A stretch of 64,000 bases of DNA. It comes from Pantoea dispersa. GTDB taxonomy: Bacteria; Pseudomonadota; Gammaproteobacteria; Enterobacterales; Enterobacteriaceae. The position numbers and the translations under genes were made by a program. Under the pieces are notes generated by a model. It was not told the DNA's origin and made no database searches. It saw only the letters and a program-made list of their open reading frames with translations. Positions 56,291 through 64,000 of this stretch are shown in pieces; position 1 is the first letter of the stretch; the number at the start of each line of letters is the position of its first letter. The stretch lies in NCBI RefSeq assembly GCF_014155765.1, contig NZ_SCKT01000003.1, positions 62,001-126,000 of the forward strand, given 5' to 3'.

Positions 56291-56908
56291 GTGGAAGTTT
56301 ACAGCAACGAAAACGAACAGGTTGATGCGCTGCGTCGCTTCTTTGCCAATAATGGCAAAGCACTGGCGGTCGGGGTTATCGTCGGTATCGCTGCACTGGG
56401 TGGCTGGCGTTTCTGGAGCAGCCATCAGGAAGGGACGGACAAAGCCGCGTCGGCGCAGTATCAGCAGCTGACCAGCGCCATGCAGGCAGACAAGCCGCAG
56501 ACGCTGGAAGCGGTCGCCAGCTTCGCCAGCGAGAACAACAACACCTACGGTGCGCTGGCCGCGCTGGATCTGGCTAAACAGTACGTTGCCGCCAATCAGT
56601 TAGACAAAGCCATCACGCTGTTACAGAGCGGGCTGAAAGACACCAAAGATGCCAATCTGCAGGCGGTGATCAACCTGCGTCTGGCACGCATTCAACTGCA
56701 GCAAAATCAGGCCGATGCCGCCCTTACTACCCTGAACAATGTAAAGGGTGATGGCTGGACAGCCATTGTGGCGGACATTCGTGGCGAAGCACTGCTGAGC
56801 AAAGGCGATAAGCAGGGCGCCCGTGATGCCTGGAGCAAAGGTGCGGAATCGCAGGCTTCTCCTGCGCTGAAGCAGATGCTGCAGATGAAGATGAATAACT
56901 TAAGTTAA
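56291..56908 (+). CDS. yfgM: YfgM, inner-membrane TPR chaperone-network protein
   Basis: 205 residues (E. coli 206), GTG start with AGGAGAG upstream. One membrane helix (about 23-40, ALAVGVIVGIAALGGWRFW) leads into a periplasmic TPR-like region (NNNTYGALAALDLAKQYVAANQLDKAI). In E. coli it is an ancillary SecYEG translocon subunit that interacts with PpiD and periplasmic chaperones. Lies in the hisS-yfgM-bamB-der order seen in enterics. Confidence 0.94.
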   Translation: MEVYSNENEQVDALRRFFANNGKALAVGVIVGIAALGGWRFWSSHQEGTDKAASAQYQQLTSAMQADKPQTLEAVASFASENNNTYGALAALDLAKQYVAANQLDKAITLLQSGLKDTKDANLQAVINLRLARIQLQQNQADAALTTLNNVKGDGWTAIVADIRGEALLSKGDKQGARDAWSKGAESQASPALKQMLQMKMNNLS

Positions 56909-56927
56909 GCCAGTCAAGAGAGCGCAC

Positions 56928-58109
56928 ATGGAATTACGTAAATACCTGCTGCCAGGGCTGATGTCAGTCACTCTGCTCAGCGGTTGCTCGCTGTTCAGCG
57001 GCGAAGAAGATGTAGTGAAAATGGCCCCGCTGCCGAAGGTTGAAAACCAGTTCACGCCAGAAACCGCGTGGAGCACCTCGGTCGGTGACGGCGTGGGTGA
57101 TTTCTACTCCAATCTGCATCCCGCCTGGCAGGACGGCACCGTGTATGCCGCCGACCGCTTCGGTATCGTGAAAGCGCTCGATGCCAGCAACGGCAAAGAG
57201 AAGTGGAAAGTGAATCTCTCTGAGAAGACCGGCTTCTTCTCGAAAAACATTTCGGCACTGCTGTCTGGCGGTATCACGGCCAATGGCGATCGCCTCTACA
57301 TCGGTAGCGAGCGGGGGCAGGTATTTGCCCTGAACAGCAGCGACGGCAGCATTGCCTGGCAGACCAAAGTGGCCGGCGAAGCGCTGTCGCGTCCGGTGGT
57401 CAGCGATGGTCTGGTACTGATTCACACCAGCAACGGTATGCTGCAGGGGCTCGATCAGAGCAGCGGCGCGGTGAAATGGAGCGTGAATCTGGATATGCCA
57501 GCGCTGTCGCTGCGCGGTGAATCGGCGCCGGCAGTAGCGTTCGGCGGCGCGATTGTTGGCGGCGATAACGGCCGCGTCAGCGCGGTGATCATGAACCAGG
57601 GTCAGCTGATCTGGCAGCAGCGTATCTCCCAGCCAAGCGGCGCGACCGAGATCGATCGTCTTAACGATGTCGACACCACGCCGGTTATCGTCAATGGCGT
57701 GGTCTATGCGCTGGCCTACAACGGTAACCTGACGGCGCTGGATCTGCGTTCCGGTCAGATTCTGTGGAAGCGTGAAATCGGCGGCGTCAAAGATCTGATC
57801 GTCGATGCCGGTCGCATCTATCTGGTGGATCAGGATGACCGCGTGATTGCGCTCAACGCCGATGGCGGCGTGGCGATCTGGCGTCAGAGCGATCTGCTGC
57901 ACCGTAACCTGACGTCTCCGGTGCTGTTCAACGGTTACCTGGTGGTCGCCGATAGCGAAGGCTACGTGCACTGGATCAACACCCTGGACGGCCGCTTTGT
58001 GGCGCAGCAGAAACTGGACAGCGACGGCTTCCAGACCGAGCCAGTCGTGGCCGGTGACAAGCTGCTGATCCAGGCGAAAGGCGGTGAGGTCTACGCCATC
58101 ACCCGTTAA
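56928..58109 (+). CDS. bamB: Outer membrane assembly lipoprotein BamB
   Basis: Eight-bladed beta-propeller lipoprotein of the BAM complex that folds outer-membrane proteins. 393 residues (E. coli 392). Lipobox LLSGC gives lipidated Cys20. PQQ-like repeats recur, for example [34 protein letters not shown] and [18 protein letters not shown]. Expression in E. coli is partly sigma-E dependent, which links it to the rpoE operon earlier in this window; I see no clear sigma-E promoter here. Confidence 0.97.
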   Translation: MELRKYLLPGLMSVTLLSGCSLFSGEEDVVKMAPLPKVENQFTPETAWSTSVGDGVGDFYSNLHPAWQDGTVYAADRFGIVKALDASNGKEKWKVNLSEKTGFFSKNISALLSGGITANGDRLYIGSERGQVFALNSSDGSIAWQTKVAGEALSRPVVSDGLVLIHTSNGMLQGLDQSSGAVKWSVNLDMPALSLRGESAPAVAFGGAIVGGDNGRVSAVIMNQGQLIWQQRISQPSGATEIDRLNDVDTTPVIVNGVVYALAYNGNLTALDLRSGQILWKREIGGVKDLIVDAGRIYLVDQDDRVIALNADGGVAIWRQSDLLHRNLTSPVLFNGYLVVADSEGYVHWINTLDGRFVAQQKLDSDGFQTEPVVAGDKLLIQAKGGEVYAITR

Positions 58110-58147
58110 GGCGATGGCCCGACGGGCAGCGTTTCGCACGCATTGAT

Positions 58148-58183
58148 ACGGCTCCTGATTCGTCAGGGGCCGTTCTGTTTTTA
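58148..58183 (+). terminator. Terminator after bamB
   Basis: ACGGC-CCTGA and TCAGG-GCCGT arms (58148-58158, 58163-58173) form a hairpin around TTCG, followed by a T-rich run. Confidence 0.8.
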
Positions 58184-58285
58184 GTCAGGCATGATATTCT
58201 TGGCGCCTGCGGCCTGAACCTGACGGCAAATGCCGTTATAATCACGCCATTCGGGCGATTTATTTTTAAAACTGAGGCAAGTGTT

Positions 58286-59776
58286 ATGGTACCTGTGGTC
58301 GCGCTGGTTGGGCGTCCCAATGTGGGGAAATCCACGCTGTTTAACCGCTTAACGCGCACACGTGATGCGTTAGTGGCCGATTTCCCTGGACTGACTCGCG
58401 ATCGCAAATATGGTCGCGCCGAAGTGGAAGGGCGCGAATTTATTGTTATCGATACCGGCGGTATTGATGGCACCGAGGAAGGCGTGGAAAACCGCATGGC
58501 GGAGCAGTCGCTGCTGGCGATTGAAGAGGCCGATGTGGTGCTGTTTTTAGTTGATGCGCGTGCTGGCGTCATGCCGGCGGATCAGCAGATCGCCAATCAT
58601 CTGCGTTCGCGCGATAAAGCGACGTTCCTCGTTGCCAACAAAACTGACGGTCTCGATCCGGATGCTGCGGTGCTGGACTTTTACGCGCTCGGCCTGGGTG
58701 AGATTCACCCGATTGCCGCGTCGCACGGTCGTGGCGTCACCAGCCTGCTGGAAACCGCGCTGCTGCCGTGGATGGATGATATCGCGCCGCGGGAAGTCAG
58801 CGAAGAGGACGAAAACGAAGCTTACTGGGCCGCGTTAGCCGCCGAAGAGAACGGTGAAGCGCTGGAGGAAGAAGAGGAAGAAGCCTTCGATCCGACCGGT
58901 CTGCCTATCAAACTGGCGATTGTCGGGCGTCCCAACGTAGGTAAGTCAACGCTTACCAACCGTATCCTCGGTGAAGACCGTGTGGTGGTGTACGACATGC
59001 CGGGCACCACGCGCGACAGCATCTACATTCCGATGGAGCGTGATGACCGCGAGTACATTCTGATTGATACCGCGGGCGTGCGTAAGCGCGGCAAAATCAC
59101 TGATACGGTGGAAAAATTCTCCGTCATCAAAACGCTGCAGGCGATTGAAGATGCCAACGTGGTGATGCTGGTGATTGACGCGCGCGCGGGCATTTCCGAT
59201 CAGGACCTGTCGCTGCTCGGCTTTATCCTGAATAGTGGGCGCTCACTGGTGATTGTGGTCAACAAGTGGGATGGCCTGTCGCAGGAGATTAAAGACGAAG
59301 TGAAAGAGACGCTGGACTTCCGTCTCGGCTTTATCGACTTCGCGCGTGTGCACTTTATCTCGGCACTGCACGGCAGCGGCGTGGGCAACCTGTTTGAATC
59401 CGTGACCGAAGCGTACGACTGCTCGACCAAACGCGTAAATACCTCCATGCTGACGCGTATCATGAACATGGCTGCTGACGACCATCAGCCGCCGCTGGTG
59501 CGTGGCCGCCGCGTAAAACTCAAATACGCGCATGCCGGTGGTTATAACCCGCCGATTGTGGTGATTCACGGTAATCAGGTGAAGGATCTGCCGGATTCTT
59601 ACAAGCGTTACCTGATGAACTACTTCCGCCGCTCGCTGAACGTGATGGGAACGCCGATTCGCATCCAGTTTAAAGAGGGCGATAACCCGTATGCGGGCAA
59701 ACGCAACCTGCTGACACCAACCCAGCAGCGTAAGCGTAAGCGTCTGATATCGCATCTGAAGAAAAACAAACGCTAA
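58286..59776 (+). CDS. der: Ribosome biogenesis GTPase Der (EngA)
   Basis: Tandem GTPase essential for 50S maturation. 496 residues (E. coli 490). The first G domain has [13 protein letters not shown] at 8-20 and DTGG, the second has [13 protein letters not shown] near 213 and DTAGVRKRG. An acidic linker rich in Glu ([30 protein letters not shown], given in part) joins them. The KH-like C-terminal domain ends in a basic tail [14 protein letters not shown]. Own upstream spacer, strong downstream terminator. Confidence 0.98.
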   Translation: MVPVVALVGRPNVGKSTLFNRLTRTRDALVADFPGLTRDRKYGRAEVEGREFIVIDTGGIDGTEEGVENRMAEQSLLAIEEADVVLFLVDARAGVMPADQQIANHLRSRDKATFLVANKTDGLDPDAAVLDFYALGLGEIHPIAASHGRGVTSLLETALLPWMDDIAPREVSEEDENEAYWAALAAEENGEALEEEEEEAFDPTGLPIKLAIVGRPNVGKSTLTNRILGEDRVVVYDMPGTTRDSIYIPMERDDREYILIDTAGVRKRGKITDTVEKFSVIKTLQAIEDANVVMLVIDARAGISDQDLSLLGFILNSGRSLVIVVNKWDGLSQEIKDEVKETLDFRLGFIDFARVHFISALHGSGVGNLFESVTEAYDCSTKRVNTSMLTRIMNMAADDHQPPLVRGRRVKLKYAHAGGYNPPIVVIHGNQVKDLPDSYKRYLMNYFRRSLNVMGTPIRIQFKEGDNPYAGKRNLLTPTQQRKRKRLISHLKKNKR

Positions 59777-59783
59777 ACATGAT

Positions 59784-59811
59784 GAGGGCCCGGATGGGCC
59801 CTCTTTTTTTG
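59784..59811 (+). terminator. Terminator of der
   Basis: GAGGGCCC pairs with GGGCCCTC around GGAT, followed by seven T. Confidence 0.96.
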
Positions 59812-59861
59812 GCGTAACATCCGGTTTTATCACGATCCTCAGCCACGATTTCGGAGTCATC

Positions 59862-60089
59862 ATGCTCACCCCATGCCCTCACTGTCAGCAACCGCTCACT
59901 TACAGCGAACAACGCTTCGACTGCCCGCACTGCCAGCGTCATTTCACCGCGCTGGCCTGCTGTCCCGACTGCCAGCAGCCGCTGCAGGTGCTGAAGGCGT
60001 GCGGTGCCATAGATTATTTCTGTACCCACGGTCACGGCCTGATCTCCACCAGGCGCGTGCATTATCGCCCGGAAGACGTCATGGAATGA
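59862..60089 (+). CDS. yfgJ: Zinc-ribbon protein YfgJ
   Basis: 75 residues (E. coli 71). Eight cysteines in CxxC pairs (CPHCQQ, CPHCQR, CPDCQQ) and the conserved LQVLKACGAIDYFCTHGHGLIS, a small zinc-ribbon protein of unknown function. It is the last gene in E. coli order; xseA and guaBA, which follow in E. coli, do not appear here. Confidence 0.9.
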   Translation: MLTPCPHCQQPLTYSEQRFDCPHCQRHFTALACCPDCQQPLQVLKACGAIDYFCTHGHGLISTRRVHYRPEDVME

Positions 60090-60418
60090 GGGTTTGCGAT
60101 AGCGCGAAGTGGCGCTGGCTGCTCGCTTCGCGCTGCGTTTGTAGCAAAAATGCTATTGCCCAGTAACTACCGCGTTATGGATGTTCACTTTTAATTGTAC
60201 CGGATGGTACAATCCTGCCCGCCTTGTCGCGAATGCCAGCGGATGTTGATCCTGCGGCCTCGCTCACAAGCGCTGCATAACGGGCGTAGCTCCCGTACCA
60301 ACAGATATAAAATAAAGCGTAACGGATAACTTCCTGTCCCTGCTCAGTCAGGAAGACATTGACCGGCTGCTCCCGCATTCCGGCCGCCACGCGTTATTTT
60401 TTCAGGAGAGTTTGTGTT
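60090..60418. other. Spacer between yfgJ and gcd with inverted repeats
   Basis: No gene I can support. AGCGCGAAG (60101-60109) pairs with CTTCGCGCT (60126-60134) downstream of yfgJ. A perfect 8-bp dyad ATTGTACC-GGAT-GGTACAAT at 60194-60213 looks like an operator, for example of a TetR-type repressor. A 71-codon frame on the minus strand (60175-60390) has no recognisable homology and is not counted. The segment marks where E. coli synteny stops. Confidence 0.6.
60194..60213. promoter_or_regulatory. Operator-like 20-bp palindrome upstream of gcd
   Basis: ATTGTACC and GGTACAAT are perfect 8-bp arms around GGAT, about 206 bp before the gcd ATG. The shape suits a dimeric regulator; which one is unknown. 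Confidence 0.4.
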
Positions 60419-62857
60419 ATGGCAGAAAATTCCGCTCGTCCCGGTAAAGGGTTGAGTCTCTGGTCCGTGTTATTCGGGCTGGTCCTGCTGGCGATCGGCC
60501 TGTTCTTCGCGATCGGTGGCGGTAAACTGGTGGCCCTGGGCGGCAGCTGGTACTTCCTCATTGCCGGTATCGTCATGTTACTGTCGGCGATTCAGTTCTT
60601 TCGCCGTAAATCCTCGGCGGTTACGCTGTTCATTCTGGTCTTCGCCGGTACGCTGATTTGGGCGCTGTACGATGCTGGCTGGCAGTTCTGGCCGCTGGTG
60701 TCGCGCCTGATGGTGCCGGCCGGCCTGATGGTGCTGGCATTTATTACCTGGCCGGCGCTGCGTAAGCGTGAAGGCAAGGCCTCGCTGGCGAAGCTTTCAT
60801 ATGCGCTGTCAGCGGTGATTGCCGTTGGTATGGTGGTCACCTTTGTCCAGATGTTCCAGCCGCATCCGACTGTGGCTTTCACCGGCAAGCAGCTGCCGCT
60901 GATCCCGGTAGATAAAAGCAAACCGCAGCAGGACTGGAGCAGCTACGGCCGTACGCCGCAGGGTGACCGTTTTGCCGCTATCGACCAGATTACCCGCGAC
61001 AACGTGAAAGACTTGCAGGTTGCCTGGACGTTCCACACCGGCGACACGCCGATCAGCCCGACCGGTAACGGTGCAGAAGATCAGGAAACGCCACTGCAGG
61101 TGGGTAATACCCTGTATCTGTGTACGCCGCACAACAACGTGATTGCGGTGGAAGCCGACAGCGGTAAGCAGATCTGGAAGCGCGAAATCAATGCGCAGGC
61201 GCAGGTGTGGAACCGCTGCCGTGGTCTGGCGTACTTTGATGCCACCAAACCGGTACAGCAGCCAACGCAGCCGGGCTCCACGCCGGTGCCAGCGGTAACG
61301 CTGGCGGCGGGCGATAGCTGCCAGCGTCGCATCCTGATGAACACCATCGATGCGCGTCTGATTGCCATCAACGCCGATAACGGTGAACTGTGTGAAAACT
61401 TCGGTAACCACGGTGTGGTCGATCTGAAGCAAGGTCTCGGCAGCGCGCCGGACCCGCAGTATCAGCTGACCTCGCCGCCGCAGGTGGCAGGCACCACGGT
61501 CGTGGTGGGCGGTCGCGTCGCGGATAACGTACAGACAGACATGCCTGGCGGCGTTCTGCGTGGCTTCGACGTCATCACCGGCCAGATGCGCTGGGCGTTT
61601 GACCCGGGCAATGAAGATCCGAATGCCGTGCTGATGCCGGGTCAGGATTACACCCGCAGCACGCCAAACTCATGGGCGCCAATCTCTTACGATCCGGCGA
61701 TGAACACCGTGTTCCTGCCGATGGGCAGCTCGTCGGTGGACCTGTGGGGTGCCAACCGTACCGCGCTGGATCACAAATATGGCGCGTCGGTGCTGGCGCT
61801 GGATGCCACCACCGGTAAAGAGAAGTGGGTGTATCAGACGGTCCACAATGACCTGTGGGACTTCGACCTGCCAATGCAGCCGAGCCTGGTGGACTTCCCG
61901 ATGAAGGACGGCACCACCAAACCTGCGGTGGTGATCGGCGGGAAAACCGGCATGATCTGGGTGCTGGATCGCCTGACCGGCAAGCCTTTAACCAAAGTTG
62001 AAGAGCTGCCGATGCCGCAGGGCCATATCCCGAACGAGCAGTACACCAAAACTCAGCCGCACTCGGTAGAAATGCCAAACATTGGCAATCAGAAACTGAC
62101 CGAGTCAGACATGTGGGGTGCTACGCCGTTTGACCAGCTGGCTTGCCGTATTGCTTTTAAAGGCATGCGTTATGACGGCCTGTTCACCGTGCCGGACACC
62201 GATGTTTCGCTCAGCTTCCCGGGCTCGCTCGGTGGCATGAACTGGGGCAGCATCTCGTTCGATCCGAACAACCAGTACATGTTCGTCAACGATATGCGCC
62301 TTGGCCTGTGGGTGCAGATGATTCCGCAGGACACCACCAAATCGGCTGCCAGCAACGGCGGTGAAGCCATCAACACCGGCATGGGTGCGGTACCGCTGAA
62401 AGGCACGCCGTACGCAGTAAACAAAAACCGCTTCATGTCGCCGCTGGGCATTCCGTGTCAGGCACCGCCGTTCGGTACGCTGTCGGCCATCGACATGAAG
62501 ACCCGTCAGATTGTGTGGCAGGTGCCGGTGGGTACGGTGCAGGATACCGGTCCGTTTGGTATCAAAATGCATGCGCAGATGCCGGTCGGTATGCCGACGC
62601 TGGGCGGTACGCTGGCAACGCAGGGCGGTCTGGTATTTATTGCCGGCACCCAGGATTACTACCTGCGCGCCTTTGATAGCTCAACCGGTAAAGAAGTGTG
62701 GAAAGCACGTCTGCCGGTGGGCAGCCAGGGCGGACCAATCAGCTATGTTTCGCCGAAAACCGGCAAACAGTACATCCTGATCTCCGCAGGCGGTGCGCGT
62801 CAGTCACCGGATCGCGGTGATTACGTGATTGCTTACGCGCTGCCCGACAGCAAGTAA
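60419..62857 (+). CDS. gcd: Membrane-bound PQQ-dependent glucose dehydrogenase
   Basis: Quinoprotein that oxidises glucose to gluconate in the periplasm and passes electrons to ubiquinone. From the ATG at 60419 (CAGGAGAG upstream) it has 812 residues (E. coli Gcd 796). About five N-terminal membrane segments fill residues 10-155. The periplasmic PQQ propeller follows (QDWSSYGRTPQGDRFAAIDQI, NSWAPISYDP, QTVHNDLWDFDLPMQPSLVDF, MGDYVIAYA-like GDYVIAYALPDSK). Divergent enough that a related quinate/shikimate-type sugar dehydrogenase remains possible. The pqq genes are not in the window. Confidence 0.9.
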   Translation: MAENSARPGKGLSLWSVLFGLVLLAIGLFFAIGGGKLVALGGSWYFLIAGIVMLLSAIQFFRRKSSAVTLFILVFAGTLIWALYDAGWQFWPLVSRLMVPAGLMVLAFITWPALRKREGKASLAKLSYALSAVIAVGMVVTFVQMFQPHPTVAFTGKQLPLIPVDKSKPQQDWSSYGRTPQGDRFAAIDQITRDNVKDLQVAWTFHTGDTPISPTGNGAEDQETPLQVGNTLYLCTPHNNVIAVEADSGKQIWKREINAQAQVWNRCRGLAYFDATKPVQQPTQPGSTPVPAVTLAAGDSCQRRILMNTIDARLIAINADNGELCENFGNHGVVDLKQGLGSAPDPQYQLTSPPQVAGTTVVVGGRVADNVQTDMPGGVLRGFDVITGQMRWAFDPGNEDPNAVLMPGQDYTRSTPNSWAPISYDPAMNTVFLPMGSSSVDLWGANRTALDHKYGASVLALDATTGKEKWVYQTVHNDLWDFDLPMQPSLVDFPMKDGTTKPAVVIGGKTGMIWVLDRLTGKPLTKVEELPMPQGHIPNEQYTKTQPHSVEMPNIGNQKLTESDMWGATPFDQLACRIAFKGMRYDGLFTVPDTDVSLSFPGSLGGMNWGSISFDPNNQYMFVNDMRLGLWVQMIPQDTTKSAASNGGEAINTGMGAVPLKGTPYAVNKNRFMSPLGIPCQAPPFGTLSAIDMKTRQIVWQVPVGTVQDTGPFGIKMHAQMPVGMPTLGGTLATQGGLVFIAGTQDYYLRAFDSSTGKEVWKARLPVGSQGGPISYVSPKTGKQYILISAGGARQSPDRGDYVIAYALPDSK

Positions 62858-62870
62858 GCCGCAGTAAAAG

Positions 62871-62902
62871 AAAGGCCGACATCATGATGTCGGCCTTTTT
62901 TA
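62871..62902 (+). terminator. Terminator of gcd
   Basis: AAGGCCGACATC pairs with GATGTCGGCCTT almost without loop, followed by a T run. Confidence 0.93.
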
Positions 62903-62943
62903 TTAACCTTCCGTGGCGTACTCCTTCCTGTAAGGATCCTTAC

Positions 62944-63126
62944 TTACTTCTGCTTAGAGGGGCGACGGCTTTTTTGACCTCCTTTTCTTCCAGCTTCCCT
63001 GGCTCTCTCAGGATCGTTCCTGAAATTGCCCCCACTGACTTTGCCGCCCGCGCTACCGGCTTCCCTGGCGCGCTCCGGGTCCTCTGCAAAGTTCCCGGCA
63101 CCGCCTCGTTGCTTGGTTTGTGTCAT
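62944..63126 (-). CDS. KGG-repeat stress protein (YciG/con-10 type)
   Basis: 60 residues, very hydrophilic, with two KGG-type repeats: GGAGNFAEDPERAREAGSAGGK and GGNFRNDPERAREAGRKGGQK (each about 21 residues). A basic tail SRRPSKQK follows. This matches the general-stress family that includes YciG and YmdF. GATGAGG upstream of the ATG is a ribosome binding site. An upstream CTATACT could be a sigma-S -10 element. Function in detail unknown; likely induced in stationary phase or desiccation. Confidence 0.9.
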   Translation of the reverse strand: MTQTKQRGGAGNFAEDPERAREAGSAGGKVSGGNFRNDPERAREAGRKGGQKSRRPSKQK

Positions 63127-63228
63127 AGCAGAGACCTCATCTAAGGGTATTTTCTTTGATGTGGACTAGCTAGCCACGTTATCCAGTATAGTCAGTTAGT
63201 TACGGCGATGCTGTGGGAACTGTCTAAG

Positions 63229-63558
63229 TTATTCTTCGCCGTCGCGCCACAGCGCCTGCAGTTCAGGAGGCGCAACGTTTTCCGGAATAAGAATCACAAT
63301 CGTTCCGGCTTCGCGGTGGGTCGCGTAGCTTATCTGGATGCGGAAATAGCGCTGGTCGCCGCGCCCGATGCTGGCGGCCTGTTCCTCCGGCTCGCCGAGC
63401 GGCAGCGCCTGCTCCAGCACGTTGCACACGCGCTGCTTCTGCGGTTCCGGCAGCTGTGCCAGCGCAAATCGCCGCTCGCTGCGCAGGCCGGGGATAAATG
63501 CAATGCCGCCTTCACGCGCCAGCTCAATGATGGCGTCATCGGTCAGCTGAATATTCAC
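63229..63558 (-). CDS. Emfourin-like inhibitor of M4 metalloprotease
   Basis: 109 residues from a GTG at 63558 that overlaps the protease stop (GTGA). The sequence VNIQLTDDAIIELAREGGIAFIPGL resembles the small protealysin-associated proteins now called emfourins. In Serratia this protein inhibits the protealysin encoded next to it. A longer frame from 63579 adds MARGRCK, which lies inside the protease gene and is less likely. Translational coupling with the protease is expected, giving the producing cell protection. Confidence 0.85.
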   Translation of the reverse strand: MNIQLTDDAIIELAREGGIAFIPGLRSERRFALAQLPEPQKQRVCNVLEQALPLGEPEEQAASIGRGDQRYFRIQISYATHREAGTIVILIPENVAPPELQALWRDGEE

Positions 63559-64000
63559 CTTACACCTACCTCGTGCCACGCGGACTGGATCGCCTGTGCC
63601 ACCGTATTATCAAAACGTTTTGCGGCATGCTGTACGGTAAAGCGCGCAAAGGTGCTGAAGTCGGCATCCTGCGGCAATTCCTTATCGCACAGCGTGTCGT
63701 ACCATGCCTGACCGGCCCGTTCCCAGGCAAAGCCGCCCAGCGCGGTCGCTGCCAGATAGAAGGCGCGATTGGGAATGCCGGAGTTAAGATGTACGCCGCC
63801 GTTGTCTTCGCGCGTGTCGATATAGTGATCCATATCGGCAGGCTGCGGATCTTTGCCGAGCAGCGGATCGTCATAGGCGGTACCGGGCGCAGACATCGAG
63901 CGCAGGCCACTGCCCTTAATACCCGCCGCCAGCAGCCCTTCGCCGATGATCCAGTCAGCCTGGTCGGCGCTTTGCTTAAGGTGATACTGCTTCACCAGCG
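63555..64000 (-). CDS. Protealysin-like M4 metalloprotease, C-terminal part
   Basis: The window holds the last about 147 codons; the N-terminus and the HEXXH zinc motif lie beyond the right edge. Visible is the thermolysin-family C-terminal domain with MDHYIDTREDNGGVHLNSGIPNRAFYLA, in which the His of DNGGVHxNSG is the catalytic histidine equivalent to thermolysin His231, and the helical ending TVQHAAKRFDNTVAQAIQSAWHEVGVR (given in part). Followed directly by its presumed inhibitor gene. Confidence 0.93.
   Translation of the reverse strand, partial: LVKQYHLKQSADQADWIIGEGLLAAGIKGSGLRSMSAPGTAYDDPLLGKDPQPADMDHYIDTREDNGGVHLNSGIPNRAFYLAATALGGFAWERAGQAWYDTLCDKELPQDADFSTFARFTVQHAAKRFDNTVAQAIQSAWHEVGVR

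Noticed and set aside
60175-60390. 71-codon gene on the minus strand between yfgJ and gcd
   Set aside because: No recognisable domain, covers the palindrome and the gcd leader, and lacks a clear ribosome binding site.

Overview
The window is a collinear stretch of an enterobacterial core chromosome, about 57% GC by eye. The gene order is that of the E. coli 57-58 minute region: ung, grcA, srmB, trmN, nadB, rpoE-rseABC, lepA-lepB-rnc-era-recO-pdxJ-acpS, yfhL, a yfhH-type regulator, pgpC, tadA/mltF, purL, glmY, glrK-qseG-glrR-glnB, hmp/glyA, hcaT/csiE, suhB, trmJ, iscR-iscS, pepB-sseB, sseA, yfhM-pbpC, ndk, rlmN, pilW-rodZ-ispG-hisS-yfgM-bamB-der-yfgJ. Protein similarity recalled from E. coli is high throughout, but the accessory content points to the Erwiniaceae (Pantoea/Erwinia) rather than Escherichia: a membrane PQQ glucose dehydrogenase, a protealysin/emfourin pair, a KGG-repeat protein, a zinc-type DUF1007-NicO pair and Pantoea-like palindromic repeats. 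The family assignment is an inference.

Layout: 1-5011 holds ung (cut by the left edge), grcA with two FNR boxes, srmB, trmN and nadB with a NadR box. 5300-8167 is the sigma-E operon with a sigma-E promoter. 8352-14795 is one long translation/RNA/cofactor cluster with an RNase III-type leader hairpin before rnc. 14792-18796 holds yfhL, the RpiR-type regulator, pgpC, tadA and mltF. 19067-27452 holds purL and the complete GlmY-GlrKR system: two exact GlrR sites, a consensus sigma-54 promoter, the sRNA, kinase, lipoprotein, response regulator and glnB. 27504-35773 holds hmp (NsrR box), glyA (PurR/MetR), hcaT, csiE, a Zur-box-led DUF1007/NicO pair and an unrecognised membrane protein. 35820-42579 runs from suhB to sseA and contains a strikingly reduced isc locus. 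42726-59776 holds the alpha-2-macroglobulin/PBP1C pair and the ndk-to-der block. After yfgJ (60089) E. coli synteny ends, and 60090-64000 carries gcd, the KGG protein, emfourin and the 3' part of a protealysin-like protease cut by the right edge.

The most unusual feature is the isc locus. iscR keeps its cluster ligands and has three 25-bp-spaced IscR boxes in its promoter. iscS keeps its catalytic residues but lacks about 15 C-terminal residues. iscU, iscA, hscB, hscA, fdx and iscX are all absent, with pepB starting 58 bp after iscS. This suggests IscS has been reduced to a sulfur donor (tRNA thiolation and similar) while another machinery, presumably SUF, makes clusters and matures IscR. Other points of interest are the Zur-box-led metal transport pair placed directly against its start codon, an alpha-2-macroglobulin that has lost its lipobox, and the NadR operator in the nadB leader.
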